From: Bin87 sp963666865
Lineage (GTDB): Bacteria; Chloroflexota; Dehalococcoidia; Lucifugimonadales; UBA3495
Direction of reading: 5' to 3'
NCBI GenBank assembly: GCA_963666865.1
Contig: OY763072.1
Span: 1,798,001 to 1,862,000 of the forward strand
Length of the DNA: 64,000 bases
The position numbers and the translations under genes are program-made. Positions 1 to 8,016 of this stretch are shown here, piece after piece (the stretch's first letter is position 1; every line of letters starts with the position of its first letter). Under the pieces are notes generated by a model. It searched no databases. It saw only the letters and a list, made by a program, of their open reading frames with translations, and had not been told where the DNA came from.

Positions 1-1
1 C

Positions 2-70
2 TTCACCAGTCGCAACACCATCGGCAGCGTACCGGTTAAGATTGCCGGCATCCCGGTGCCGGTCAAATAA
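2..70 (+). CDS. C-terminal end of an unidentified protein (partial)
   Basis: The window opens inside a frame that reads 22 residues, ending in GIPVPVK, before a TAA at 68-70. The fragment is too short to assign a family. It lies 41 bases before the cupin gene on the same strand, so the two may be co-transcribed. It could also be a chance open frame. Confidence 0.4.
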   Translation, partial: FTSRNTIGSVPVKIAGIPVPVK

Positions 71-111
71 TTCCTACACCTACACCCCAACCCAACCAAG
101 GAGGCAATATT

Positions 112-486
112 ATGCGCGTAGTACGCATCGCCAACGTCGAGCACGTACCTCTGGGACCTGCCGAGCCCGTGCCCGGTTGGAGCGGCGGCGAAGTCCATCG
201 TACCCGCCAGCCCATCATCCCCGAGGGGGAAAGCGACTTCTTCAACGCCAGCGTGGTCAATTTCGAGAAGGGCGCCCAAACCGGATGGCACCGCCACAGC
301 AGCGACCAGATTCTGGTGATAACCGTCGGCAACGGCATTGTTGCTACGGAAACCGAAGAGCACCACGTCGGTGTCGGAGACGTGGTCCAGGTCAAAGCCG
401 GCGAGAACCACTGGCACGGCGCCTCCGCTAATGGCTACATGGGCCACATCACCATTACCACCGTCGACAGCACCGCAAGCCGGTAA
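112..486 (+). CDS. Small single-domain cupin protein
   Basis: This 124-residue protein has the cupin beta-barrel pattern. Residues about 60-66 (GWHRHSS) carry the paired histidines of cupin motif 1, and a second motif around residues 90-110 includes GVGDVVQVKAGENHWHG. Such proteins usually bind one divalent metal; the substrate cannot be told. The ATG at 112 follows a strong AAGGAGG ribosome-binding site near 99-105, which decides the start. A palindromic repeat separates it from the next gene. A sensor, isomerase or dioxygenase role is equally possible. Confidence 0.9.
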   Translation: MRVVRIANVEHVPLGPAEPVPGWSGGEVHRTRQPIIPEGESDFFNASVVNFEKGAQTGWHRHSSDQILVITVGNGIVATETEEHHVGVGDVVQVKAGENHWHGASANGYMGHITITTVDSTASR

Positions 487-504
487 CGGCGGTGCGTTGC
501 CAAT

Positions 505-532
505 GTAGGGGCGAATGATTATTCGCCCCTAC
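505..532. repeat. 28-bp palindromic repeat, copy 1 (intergenic)
   Basis: The arms GTAGGGGCGAAT and ATTCGCCCCTAC flank a 4-base centre (GATT on this strand). It sits between the cupin and CoA-binding genes, where the transcript could form a 12-bp hairpin. No T-run follows, so it is not called a terminator. It belongs to the dispersed family described in the findings. Confidence 0.9.
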
Positions 533-548
533 CAGCGAGGGCGCTTCC

Positions 549-974
549 ATGGAACTGATCGACGAAATCCTGGACAACGTAAAAACCATCGCGGTCGTCG
601 GTTTGTCGGATAACCCGGCGCGTGACAGCCACGGCGTCTCGGCCTATATGCAATCACAAGGCTACCGCATCATTCCGGTCAACCCGGCTTTGAAAGGCGC
701 GCAAGTCCTGGGCGAGCAATCCTACGGCGACTTGGCGTCCGCTTCTGCGGCGGCTGAGGCCCAGGGCATCGCAATTGACCTGGTGGATGTTTTCCGCCGC
801 AGCGAATTCGCCGGCGCGGTATCCGACGATGCCGTCAGCATCGGCGCGCGTTACGTCTGGATGCAAGATGGCGTGGTGGATGAGGCGGCAGCGGAGCGCG
901 CTCGTGCCGCCGGCTTGGGCGTCATCATGGACGACTGTATCCTGCGCCAACACAAACGGCGCCGGGGCGCCTGA
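549..974 (+). CDS. CoA-binding domain protein (YccU type)
   Basis: This 141-residue protein is a stand-alone Rossmann-type CoA-binding domain (CoA_binding_2). The N-terminal glycine motif TIAVVGLSDNPARDSHGVS is at residues about 13-31, and the conserved segments YRIIPVNP, VDVFRR and VWMQDGV follow in the usual order; it ends in the typical MDDCILRQHK. Length matches the family. Members bind CoA or acyl-CoA, but their cellular role is poorly defined. The ATG lies within a short gap after the repeat, and the gene converges with the ComB-like gene, whose stop is 4 bases away. Confidence 0.92.
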   Translation: MELIDEILDNVKTIAVVGLSDNPARDSHGVSAYMQSQGYRIIPVNPALKGAQVLGEQSYGDLASASAAAEAQGIAIDLVDVFRRSEFAGAVSDDAVSIGARYVWMQDGVVDEAAAERARAAGLGVIMDDCILRQHKRRRGA

Positions 975-977
975 CAC

Positions 978-1688
978 CTAAAAACGCACCACTTTTCGAG
1001 CCACGAGCAAGCCGTCTTCTCTGGTGACCCGCATGGCGAACGGGTACCGATCCACTTCCAATGCTAACCCAACATCCCTGGGATGAAACTGCGGTTGCGC
1101 GTCGTCAAAAAATTTCTGAGTCGCGCCGCCGGCCATGATCAGCTTGCGCAGGGCCTCCGGGTCCGGGTTGCGACCTTCCAGGCGGTTGCGCAGATAGAGC
1201 GCGCAGTGCTCGTCCTCATCGGACCGGTTGACGCCCTGGTCGCCCATGGCGAGGATGGTGACGCGTTCTGGCGGTGGGTCCTCCGCCAGCAGGGCCTGTG
1301 CGGTCGCTCCGGCCACGACGAATGAAGTGACGTAAATAGGATCGCATCCGGCGGCTCCGGCCGCCGCCGTGCCCACGGTACCGGCACGGGTCGATTGCAC
1401 GACATTCTTGCCGGCAAAGTCCACCGACGATGCCTCGTAGGGAGAGTTGCCGTAGTCGAACCCGTCGGGCCGGCGCCCGTCCACCTCGCCCATGAGGATG
1501 TCAGCGATCGCGGGATTGTTCCGCCGGATTTCCAGCGCTTCCTCGATCTCGGCCACCAGGGTGATACGCTCCGCGCCACCGTCAAAGGCGATTGCCGCCG
1601 TGGTGAAAGCGCGAAAAACATCGATGACGAGCGCCGCGCCACTGGCCTCGTTGGCGTCACGGGTGAGGCTGCCGATGCGGATTTCCAT
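978..1688 (-). CDS. comB: 2-phosphosulfolactate phosphatase (ComB family)
   Basis: The 236-residue product matches ComB, a Mg-dependent phosphatase that removes phosphate from 2-phosphosulfolactate, a step first described in coenzyme M synthesis. Recognisable segments are VIDVFRAFTT near the N-terminus, the QSTRAGTVG block, and FHPRDVGLALEVDRYPFAM near the C-terminus. Bacterial members are common outside methanogens and their substrate there is uncertain. The ATG at 1688 follows GAGG nine bases upstream. The frame stays open upstream to 1742, but that extension would be encoded by the palindromic repeat (MSHVGANNYSP), so the shorter start is preferred. Confidence 0.88.
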   Translation of the reverse strand: MEIRIGSLTRDANEASGAALVIDVFRAFTTAAIAFDGGAERITLVAEIEEALEIRRNNPAIADILMGEVDGRRPDGFDYGNSPYEASSVDFAGKNVVQSTRAGTVGTAAAGAAGCDPIYVTSFVVAGATAQALLAEDPPPERVTILAMGDQGVNRSDEDEHCALYLRNRLEGRNPDPEALRKLIMAGGATQKFFDDAQPQFHPRDVGLALEVDRYPFAMRVTREDGLLVARKVVRF

Positions 1689-1705
1689 GTTGTAATTCCT
1701 CAGCA

Positions 1706-1733
1706 GTAGGGGCGAATAATTATTCGCCCCTAC
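1706..1733. repeat. 28-bp palindromic repeat, copy 2 (just upstream of comB)
   Basis: The arms match copy 1 and the centre is AATT, making it a perfect palindrome. It lies 18 bases upstream of the preferred comB ATG and is in frame with it: reading from a start at 1742 would put VGANNYSPL near the N-terminus, the same peptide frame as the copies inside other genes. Confidence 0.9.
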
Positions 1734-1748
1734 GTGGGACATTGTGTG

Positions 1749-2696
1749 CTACCCAGTTTTTACCAGTTTTTGGAGGGAACGGATCTCGCGGGGCGGGTCG
1801 AGGTGCTGACCGGTGTGGGTCCATGACACCTCGCCCACGTAGATGTTCCCGACCGAGTCAATGCAGACACCGTGAGGAGCGATGAAGTGGCCTGGATCCT
1901 CGCTCTCCGGGCCATCGCCGACCCGGGCCAGACGGCGGCCTTCCGTATCGTACACGCTGACGCGGGGGCCGAGGCCGCTACCCTGGGAGTTGGGGCCGAT
2001 TGCCGCGCCCAGCTCTCCGATGTACACCAAGTCGGCGTCCTGATCGATGTACAGGCCGCAGGGGCGCGCCATATCGATCCACTGGCCGAGGAACCTGCCG
2101 TCGGAGTCGAACAATTGCACTCGGTGATTCTCCCGGTCGGCCAGGAACACCGTGCCGTTGCGGTCGGTGCCGATGTTGTGGGCAATGTTGAACTGGCCGG
2201 GACCGGTTCCCGATTCGCCCCACGAGAAGAGCAGGCGTCCGTCCGGGCTGTACTTGTGGATGCGGGCGTTGCCGTAGCCGTCGGACACGTAGAAATCGCC
2301 ATTGCGGGGGTCGATGGCGACGTGAGTGCAGCGGTTGAAAGGGTCGCCGGACATGAAACCGGCCGGGTGGCCGCTGGTGCCCAGGGTGAGCAGGATGTCG
2401 CCTTCCAGGGTACATTTGCGAACCGTGTGGTCGCCGTCGTCGGTCAGGAACACGGTTCCGTCGGGCGACATGGTGACGCCGTGGGCGCGGGGAAAGACGC
2501 CCTCGCCCCAGGACGTGATGAAGTTGCCGTCCTTGTCGAAGACGATCATGGGATGCTCGCCCCGGTTGAAGGCATAAACGTTGTCGTCGGCGTCGCAGCC
2601 TACGGCGGCAACTTCTCTGAATGAGAAGCCCGCGGGAAGCTGTCCCCAACCTTCCTGCACTTCATAGGTGAACTGGCCTTCTCCGATAGTAACCAT
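1749..2696 (-). CDS. NHL-repeat beta-propeller protein
   Basis: The 315-residue product carries successive NHL repeats with the pattern P-x-G-V/I-A-x-D-x-x-G-N-V/F-Y-V-x-D. Clear units include AVGCDADDNVYAFNRG, THVAIDPRNGDFYVSDGYG, HNIGTDRNGTVFLADREN and HGVCIDSVGNIYVGE. This is the propeller fold of peptidyl-glycine alpha-amidating lyase-like and SMP-30-like proteins. No signal peptide is visible, so it is probably cytoplasmic; function is unassigned. GGAGGG eight bases before the ATG at 2696 fixes the start and excludes the longer frame reaching 3128, which would run into the divergent methylase gene. A second NHL protein is encoded at 55934-56983. Confidence 0.87.
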   Translation of the reverse strand: MVTIGEGQFTYEVQEGWGQLPAGFSFREVAAVGCDADDNVYAFNRGEHPMIVFDKDGNFITSWGEGVFPRAHGVTMSPDGTVFLTDDGDHTVRKCTLEGDILLTLGTSGHPAGFMSGDPFNRCTHVAIDPRNGDFYVSDGYGNARIHKYSPDGRLLFSWGESGTGPGQFNIAHNIGTDRNGTVFLADRENHRVQLFDSDGRFLGQWIDMARPCGLYIDQDADLVYIGELGAAIGPNSQGSGLGPRVSVYDTEGRRLARVGDGPESEDPGHFIAPHGVCIDSVGNIYVGEVSWTHTGQHLDPPREIRSLQKLVKTG

Positions 2697-2867
2697 CGTT
2701 TTCCCTCCGGTGGTTGCGGCGCAGCGCGCCGGCATTGTGCATGGTGGGGATTGTAGCGCATTCCGGTAGCGCCGACTGTGGTCACGCCGCCTCGTGCTAC
2801 AATTGCCGCGCGGCGCCAGCGGCAATATGCCGGCCAACCTACCGCATCCAGTGCGCAGGCCAAAGCG

Positions 2868-5831
2868 ATGATCGCCCAGCGGCCCAGACACAGCGAACCC
2901 AGCGCCAATAATGAGTTGGGCGACCTGCTGCGGGGAATGTTGTCCGGCTGTCAGGTGTGCTCCGAGAATACCCGGCTGATTGAAGGACGCCCCGGCCTCC
3001 AGCTGGACAATCTGATCACCGCCGATGACCGCGCTCCGGTAGTGGTCGAAGCCGAATACGAGGCTGTCGGCACCGCTGAGGCGGATGCCGACGCGCGTTT
3101 GGGCCTGCGGGTGGTGGACGAGATTCACCCCATCGAGGCCGCCATCGCCCTACGCTATCCCGATGCCGTTCGGTTTGCCGACAACTTGCGCGATACTCTC
3201 GTCGTCGCCTGTATCTCTTACGCCGTGCTGTATCAGGACGGCGGCCGGTTTCCCGAATCCGGCTGGCTGCAAGGTTCCGTTGCCGATCTGGCCGACCTTA
3301 TTCGCCTGGTATCCGTTCCCCAGAAGGCCGTTGACCATGCCGCCGCGGCGCTGGAGCAAGGCATCGAACGCGCCGCCACCGTGCTGAACCGGACGGCGGA
3401 ACTCCGCCCCGCCGTAACCGCCGCCGTCGCCCATCTCCTGGGCATGACCGACGTGCCCCAGACCCGGCGTATGGCCGGCGCCATCATCGCCAACGCCCTG
3501 GTCTTCCACCAGCGCATCGCCGGGATGCACGACAACGTGAAGTCCCTGCACCTGGTCTGCGGGCCGTCCGTGGCCAACCCCCAGCAGGAAACCCTGACCG
3601 CCTGGGCCGGCATCCTGGAAATCAACTACTGGGCCATCTTCGCCATTGCCCGGGACATCCTGGAGCAGCTGCCGCCGGGCGACGCCGCCCTGATCCTGGC
3701 CGAACTCCGCGACACCGCCCAGCGGATTGACGCCGCCGGCGTAACCAATGCCCACGACCTCACCGGCCGCATCTTCCAGCGCCTCATTTCCGACCGCAAA
3801 TACCTGGCCACATTCTACACCCTGCCCGCTTCAGCAGCCCTGCTGGGCCGCCTGGCGGTTTCCAAACTCGCCACTCCCGTAGGGGCGAATAATCATTCGC
3901 CCCTACACGATACCCGCGCGCAATCTTTCGACTGGTCCAACCCCGAGACCATCGCCCAACTCCGCATCGCCGACTTCGCCTGCGGTACCGGCGCCCTTCT
4001 CTCCGCCGTGTACGAGCAAATCGCCGCCCGCCACGAAACCGCCGGCGGCGACCCGGCGGCCCTGCATACCGCCATGATGGAAGAAGTCCTCTACGGCTGC
4101 GACGTGATGCCGTCCGCTATCCATATCACCGGCTCCACTCTCTCCGGCATGCAGCCCAACGTGCAGTTCGGCCAGTCCCGCCTCTACACCCTGCCCTACG
4201 GCCGGCAAAGGGACGGCGCCGTCGCCATCGGCTCCCTGGAACTGCTGCAACGCTCCGATACGCAAACCCTGTTCAACACCAACGACCCGGCCCGGCGCAC
4301 CGGCAGCGCCGGCGAGGAAACCGCCGCCCAGATCAACGTTGACATCCCCGACGCCGGCTTTGACCTGGTGATCATGAACCCGCCTTTCACCCGCGCCACC
4401 AACCACGAAGGCGCCCATGCAGACGTCACCAACCCCGCTTTCGCCGCCTTTGACGCCACCCACGACGACCAGAGCGCCATGGGCAACCGGATGAACCAAC
4501 TTGCCAGGAACACGTGTTACCACGGCAACGCCGGTATCGCGTCAGCCTTTGCGGCGCTGGCCCATCGCAAGATCAAGCCCGGCGGCGTGCTGGCGTTGGT
4601 GCTGCCCCTGTCGGTGGCGGCCGGACTGTCCTGGCAGGGTTTCCGCCAAATGCTGGCCGACGACTACACCGACCTGGAAGTATTGAGCATCGCCGCCAAC
4701 GGCAAGGAGATGTCCTTCTCCTCCGACACCGGCATGGCCGAGTGCCTGGTAATCGCCCGCAAGAACGTCGGGGCGAATAATCATTCGCCCCTACACCCCG
4801 CTCGTTTCATCTCCCTCCGCAGCCGCCCGCCCGGTTTCGCCCCGGCCGCCGCCGTGGCGCATAACCTCATCACCGCCCACGGCGTCCGCAGCATTGCAGA
4901 TGGCCCCTACGGCGGCGCCCATCTGAACATCGGCGATGACATCGCCGGCGAACTTCTGACCGTGCCGCAGTCTAGCGACGGCGCCAATTGGGGCAGCGTC
5001 CGCCTGCTGGATTACGCCCTTGCCCAGACCTCCTACGCCCTGGCCAACGGCAAACTGTGGCTGCCCGGACAGCCCGCCGCCCTTGACCTGCCCGTTGCCG
5101 AGTTGGGCAGGGTAGGCAAACTCGGCCTGGTTGACCGCGATATAACCGGCCCGGCTCCACGGGGACCGTTCACCAAGATTGCGCCCAGCCCGACGGCAAC
5201 ATACCCGTCATTGTGGAACCACGATGCCAAGAAAGAAACCCGCATTGTTTGCGAACCCGATTCGCAGTTGCAAGTTCGACAGGGCATGGAAGGCAAGGAG
5301 GCGGAAGTATGGGCAACCGCCAGCCGGGTCCACCTAAGCCGCGGGTTTCGCTTCAATTCCCAGCCATTGGCGATAGCATTCACGCAACGTGAAAGCATAG
5401 GCGGACGAGCGTGGCCGAATGTACAGTTCGCTGACAAGCGGTTTGATTTCGCGTTCACCATATGGGGAAATAGCACTCTTGGCCTGTTGTCATACTGGTG
5501 GCACGCCAACCGTCAAGTCGCGGGGCGTGGCGAAGTGACCGTCCGCTCTGCCGAATACCTGCTTACGCTGGACTCACGCGCCCTAACCGACTCCCAATTA
5601 GCCAACGCCCAGGCCATCTTTGACGAGTTCCGCGACAAAGAGTTGCAGCCGGCGTACCTGGCCGACGCCGACCCCAACCGCGCTCTGCTGGACCGCCGCG
5701 TAGTCTGCGACCTGCTGGGCTTTGACGAGGACACCTACCGCGCAGTACGACGGCTCGCTGCCAAGTGGTGCGCGGAGCCGTCAGTCCATGGGGGCAAACG
5801 CCGGCCCCGAGGCGCGAGGCTGGTGGTGTAA
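2868..5831 (+). CDS. N-6 adenine-specific DNA methylase, large multidomain (possible type IIG-like)
   Basis: The 987-residue protein has the SAM-binding motif I ADFACGTGALL near residues 366-376 and the catalytic motif NPPF near 504-507, as in gamma-class adenine methyltransferases of N6_Mtase/Eco57I type. The first 330 residues are mostly helical and contain an acidic stretch (QLDNLITADD then VVEAEY) that resembles a PD-(D/E)XK nuclease core; that part is inference. The region after residue 650 may recognise the target. Two 28-bp palindromes lie in frame at residues about 338-347 and 634-643, each encoding VGANNHSPL. The ATG at 2868 has only a weak ribosome-binding site; a GTG at 2778 is an alternative start. 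No separate restriction or specificity subunit lies alongside, so it may act alone or as an orphan. Confidence 0.86.
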   Translation: MIAQRPRHSEPSANNELGDLLRGMLSGCQVCSENTRLIEGRPGLQLDNLITADDRAPVVVEAEYEAVGTAEADADARLGLRVVDEIHPIEAAIALRYPDAVRFADNLRDTLVVACISYAVLYQDGGRFPESGWLQGSVADLADLIRLVSVPQKAVDHAAAALEQGIERAATVLNRTAELRPAVTAAVAHLLGMTDVPQTRRMAGAIIANALVFHQRIAGMHDNVKSLHLVCGPSVANPQQETLTAWAGILEINYWAIFAIARDILEQLPPGDAALILAELRDTAQRIDAAGVTNAHDLTGRIFQRLISDRKYLATFYTLPASAALLGRLAVSKLATPVGANNHSPLHDTRAQSFDWSNPETIAQLRIADFACGTGALLSAVYEQIAARHETAGGDPAALHTAMMEEVLYGCDVMPSAIHITGSTLSGMQPNVQFGQSRLYTLPYGRQRDGAVAIGSLELLQRSDTQTLFNTNDPARRTGSAGEETAAQINVDIPDAGFDLVIMNPPFTRATNHEGAHADVTNPAFAAFDATHDDQSAMGNRMNQLARNTCYHGNAGIASAFAALAHRKIKPGGVLALVLPLSVAAGLSWQGFRQMLADDYTDLEVLSIAANGKEMSFSSDTGMAECLVIARKNVGANNHSPLHPARFISLRSRPPGFAPAAAVAHNLITAHGVRSIADGPYGGAHLNIGDDIAGELLTVPQSSDGANWGSVRLLDYALAQTSYALANGKLWLPGQPAALDLPVAELGRVGKLGLVDRDITGPAPRGPFTKIAPSPTATYPSLWNHDAKKETRIVCEPDSQLQVRQGMEGKEAEVWATASRVHLSRGFRFNSQPLAIAFTQRESIGGRAWPNVQFADKRFDFAFTIWGNSTLGLLSYWWHANRQVAGRGEVTVRSAEYLLTLDSRALTDSQLANAQAIFDEFRDKELQPAYLADADPNRALLDRRVVCDLLGFDEDTYRAVRRLAAKWCAEPSVHGGKRRPRGARLVV
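3879..3906 (+). repeat. 28-bp palindromic repeat, copy 3 (inside the DNA methylase gene)
   Basis: This is a full-length copy with perfect 12-base arms and centre AATC. It is read in frame as VGANNHSPL between KLATP and HDTRAQ, about 20 residues before methylase motif I. It is in the only forward frame that lacks a stop: the other two read TAG and TAA. Confidence 0.95.
4767..4794 (+). repeat. 28-bp palindromic repeat, copy 4 (inside the DNA methylase gene)
   Basis: This second in-gene copy has one mismatch in the left arm (GTCGGGGCGAAT) and an intact right arm. It reads VGANNHSPL in the same peptide frame and orientation as copy 3, between IARKN and HPARF. Confidence 0.95.
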
Positions 5832-5873
5832 AATGTCGCCATAATCGTATTCGCAAGGAAAGGAGTCTCCGCC

Positions 5874-6572
5874 ATGGCCGACCCACGCCGTGATTTCGTC
5901 AAGTACACGTTCTACAAGGTGCAGCCGGAGTGGCGTCGCCTGCCCGCCGGCGAGCGGGAGGCCGGCAAGGATGAGTTCGCTGCCGTGGCCGCTGAGCACG
6001 CCGACCGGGTTGCGCTGAATACCTACACACTGGTGGGCGCGCGCGGCGACACTGATTTCATGCTGTGGGGCGTCTGTCCCGAGCTTGAGCCCATCAACGA
6101 ACTGGCGGCCCAACTCAACCAGACCCGGTTGGGCGGCTACCTGGAGACCCCGTACTCCTATCTGGCCATGACGCGGCGCTCCCCCTACATCGACGACCAC
6201 CGGCACGAGGGGCAGGACGGAACCGGCGACGCGGCATCCATGCGAATCGTGGGGCGGCGCTACCTGTTCATGTACCCCTTCTGGAAGACCCACGACTGGT
6301 ATCAGCTGTCGAAAGAAGTACGTCAGGAGATGATGAACGAGCACTTCGTCATCGGCCACAAGTACCCCCAGGTGAAGATCTCCACAGCCTATTCATTCGG
6401 CCTGGACGATCCCGAGTTCGTGCTGGGGTTTGAGACCGACGAACCTGGTACGTTCCTGGACCTGGTGATGGAACTGCGGGAATCCAAAGCCCGCCCGTAC
6501 ACGCTGAAGGACACGCCCATCTTCTCCTGCATCAGCCGCCCGTTGCGCGACTGCCTGGACGACGCAGCGTAG
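5874..6572 (+). CDS. Chlorite-dismutase-family heme protein (HemQ-like)
   Basis: The 232-residue product has the chlorite dismutase/coproheme decarboxylase fold. Diagnostic segments are MYPFWKTHDWY (residues about 133-143), MMNEHFVIG with a candidate proximal histidine near residue 157, and SFGLDDPEFVLGFETDEPG. The tyrosine of the YPF-K motif sits where coproheme decarboxylases (HemQ) carry their catalytic tyrosine, which favours a role in heme synthesis over chlorite detoxification. I cannot settle this without an alignment. The ATG follows an AAGGAAAGGAG-like site. The gene begins 42 bases after the methylase stop. Confidence 0.88.
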   Translation: MADPRRDFVKYTFYKVQPEWRRLPAGEREAGKDEFAAVAAEHADRVALNTYTLVGARGDTDFMLWGVCPELEPINELAAQLNQTRLGGYLETPYSYLAMTRRSPYIDDHRHEGQDGTGDAASMRIVGRRYLFMYPFWKTHDWYQLSKEVRQEMMNEHFVIGHKYPQVKISTAYSFGLDDPEFVLGFETDEPGTFLDLVMELRESKARPYTLKDTPIFSCISRPLRDCLDDAA

Positions 6573-6587
6573 CCATGGAGGCGCACG

Positions 6588-7268
6588 ATGACCACGCAAG
6601 CTGCCGTTACGCCTCAACCTGCGACCACTGCCGGCCAGCCCGACAACGATATGCCCGCCCCGTTCTCCCTGGACATCAATTCTATACTGGCCCTGCTGCC
6701 CGATGACGACGCGCTGGATGAGTGGTTCTTGCGCTTCACCGCGGACAACGACGATTTGGGCTACCAGTTTGAGATTGACCGGCACGGGAGATTACTGGCC
6801 ATGGCATCCGAGGGCAGGGACGGAGCGGAGCGGCAACTCAATCTGCAATATGATCTGGTTAGTTGGACCAACACCGGCCCCGGCGGAAAGGTAGTGATTG
6901 GCAGTGAGGCGGTGCGCATGTCCCGGCCCGGCCGCCGCGCGGCAGATGCCGGATGGCTTGCCCCGGAGCAGGTTGCCATACTGCCCCCGGCCGGACAACG
7001 CTTTCGCAGCATCACTTTCGCCCCTCGCTTTGTGGCGGAAATTCGCTCCATTTCCAACTCGGTAGAGGAGCAGCAGGACAAGATGGAGGAGTGGCTGGCC
7101 TACGGTGTAGCGTTGGGGTGGCTGATTGACCCGTTCCTGCGCCAGGTTCACATCTACCGCCCCGGCGTCACGCCAGAAGTGTTGAATGACCCGGAGACGG
7201 TGAGCGGAGACCCGGAGTTGCCCGGCTTCGTGTTCAATGTGCGCGAGCGTATTTTTGACCTGAATTAG
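6588..7268 (+). CDS. Uma2 family putative endonuclease (DUF820), copy 1
   Basis: The 226-residue product matches the Uma2/DUF820 family, which has a PD-(D/E)XK nuclease fold. The family pattern appears as AADAGWLAPEQ, FVAEIRSISNSVEEQQDKMEEWLAYGV and GWLIDPFLRQVHIYRPG. The core acidic residues are altered in one place: the usual R-x-P-D-V at the first strand is here AADAGW, so catalytic competence is doubtful. The ATG has GGAGG ten bases upstream. A diverged paralogue follows 18 bases downstream; such genes are often expanded in tandem. Confidence 0.86.
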   Translation: MTTQAAVTPQPATTAGQPDNDMPAPFSLDINSILALLPDDDALDEWFLRFTADNDDLGYQFEIDRHGRLLAMASEGRDGAERQLNLQYDLVSWTNTGPGGKVVIGSEAVRMSRPGRRAADAGWLAPEQVAILPPAGQRFRSITFAPRFVAEIRSISNSVEEQQDKMEEWLAYGVALGWLIDPFLRQVHIYRPGVTPEVLNDPETVSGDPELPGFVFNVRERIFDLN

Positions 7269-7286
7269 CGGGTTGCCAGGCGAGGT

Positions 7287-7940
7287 TTGATGATATGGCA
7301 ACGACAGCCGTTATCCAGGACAATGTTGAAGTGGAGGACCGGGAATTCGGTAGCGGGCAAGCTGACGGATGACGAAATCGATCAATGGTTCTTTGGCATG
7401 GCCAAGGCCAACGAAGGGGGCGGGTTTTACCTGGAACTGACCAACGTGGGGGAATTGGTGATTAACCCTATCGTGAACATGGACAGTGGATATGCTGAAG
7501 GTCAAATCTGCGGTGTTTTGTTCAATTGGGTTGATGAAAACGGTGGCATGCCTTTCTCCCCGAGAACCATCGTGCGCCTGCCCGACGGGAGCCGGGCAGA
7601 ACCTGACGTAGCCTGGTTGTCTCCGGAGCAAGTGCAACGCTTGCTTCCCTTGGGAATGAACCGTGCTATCATCGAGTGCCCGACTTTTGTGGCGGAGGTT
7701 ATATCCGGTACCGACCACCGGCCACCCTTGCAACGCAAGATGGAACGCTACATTGCCAATGGCGCGCTGTTGGGGTGGCTGATTGACCCGTACCGACGGC
7801 GGGTTTACGTTTATCGCCCCGGTGCTGAACCAGAGATGCTTAACGCAACGGAGATCATTAGCGGCGAGCCGGTAATGCCCGGTTTCGTGTTTGAGGTACG
7901 GCGGCGGATTTTTGACCTGCATCTGGTGGCCGAACAGTAA
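7287..7940 (+). CDS. Uma2 family putative endonuclease (DUF820), copy 2, probable N-terminal frameshift
   Basis: From KLTDDEIDQWFF onward the 217-residue frame is a normal Uma2 protein, with AEPDVAWLSPEQ (the acidic residue intact), FVAEVISG, KMERYIANGALLGWLIDP and VYVYRPGAEPE. The first about 25 residues of this frame (from a TTG at 7287) do not look like the family. A different frame beginning at the ATG at 7295, well placed after GAGG, reads MATTAVIQDNVEVED as expected for a Uma2 N-terminus and stops at TGA 7370-7372. One extra base between about 7297 and 7365 would explain both. The gene is therefore either frameshifted, mis-assembled, or starts internally. Confidence 0.72.
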   Translation: MMIWQRQPLSRTMLKWRTGNSVAGKLTDDEIDQWFFGMAKANEGGGFYLELTNVGELVINPIVNMDSGYAEGQICGVLFNWVDENGGMPFSPRTIVRLPDGSRAEPDVAWLSPEQVQRLLPLGMNRAIIECPTFVAEVISGTDHRPPLQRKMERYIANGALLGWLIDPYRRRVYVYRPGAEPEMLNATEIISGEPVMPGFVFEVRRRIFDLHLVAEQ

Positions 7941-7965
7941 CCCCTGAGACCAATGCAATTGTAAG

Positions 7966-7996
7966 GCGCTCCGACGATTGCCGGAGCGCTCTTTTT
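7966..7996 (+). terminator. Rho-independent terminator after the Uma2 genes
   Basis: A perfect 8-bp stem (GCGCTCCG at 7966-7973 with CGGAGCGC at 7982-7989) and an 8-base loop are followed by CTTTTT. It lies 25 bases after the second Uma2 stop and ends the plus-strand run before the convergent nadA gene. Confidence 0.85.
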
Positions 7997-8016
7997 GGCT
8001 CCCTATCTTAGAGTCC

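Noticed and set aside
505..532. Palindrome as a rho-independent terminator
   Set aside because: No T-run follows it, and the same element occurs inside coding sequence, so it is treated as a dispersed repeat.
2778..2867. N-terminal extension of the DNA methylase from a GTG at 2778
   Set aside because: The extension is Arg/Ala/Gln-rich, has no ribosome-binding site and overlaps the 5' leader region of the divergent NHL gene; kept only as an alternative.
7370..7372. TGA in the second Uma2 gene as a possible second selenocysteine codon
   Set aside because: The family sequence continues in a different frame after it, and no Cys is conserved there, so a frameshift explains it.
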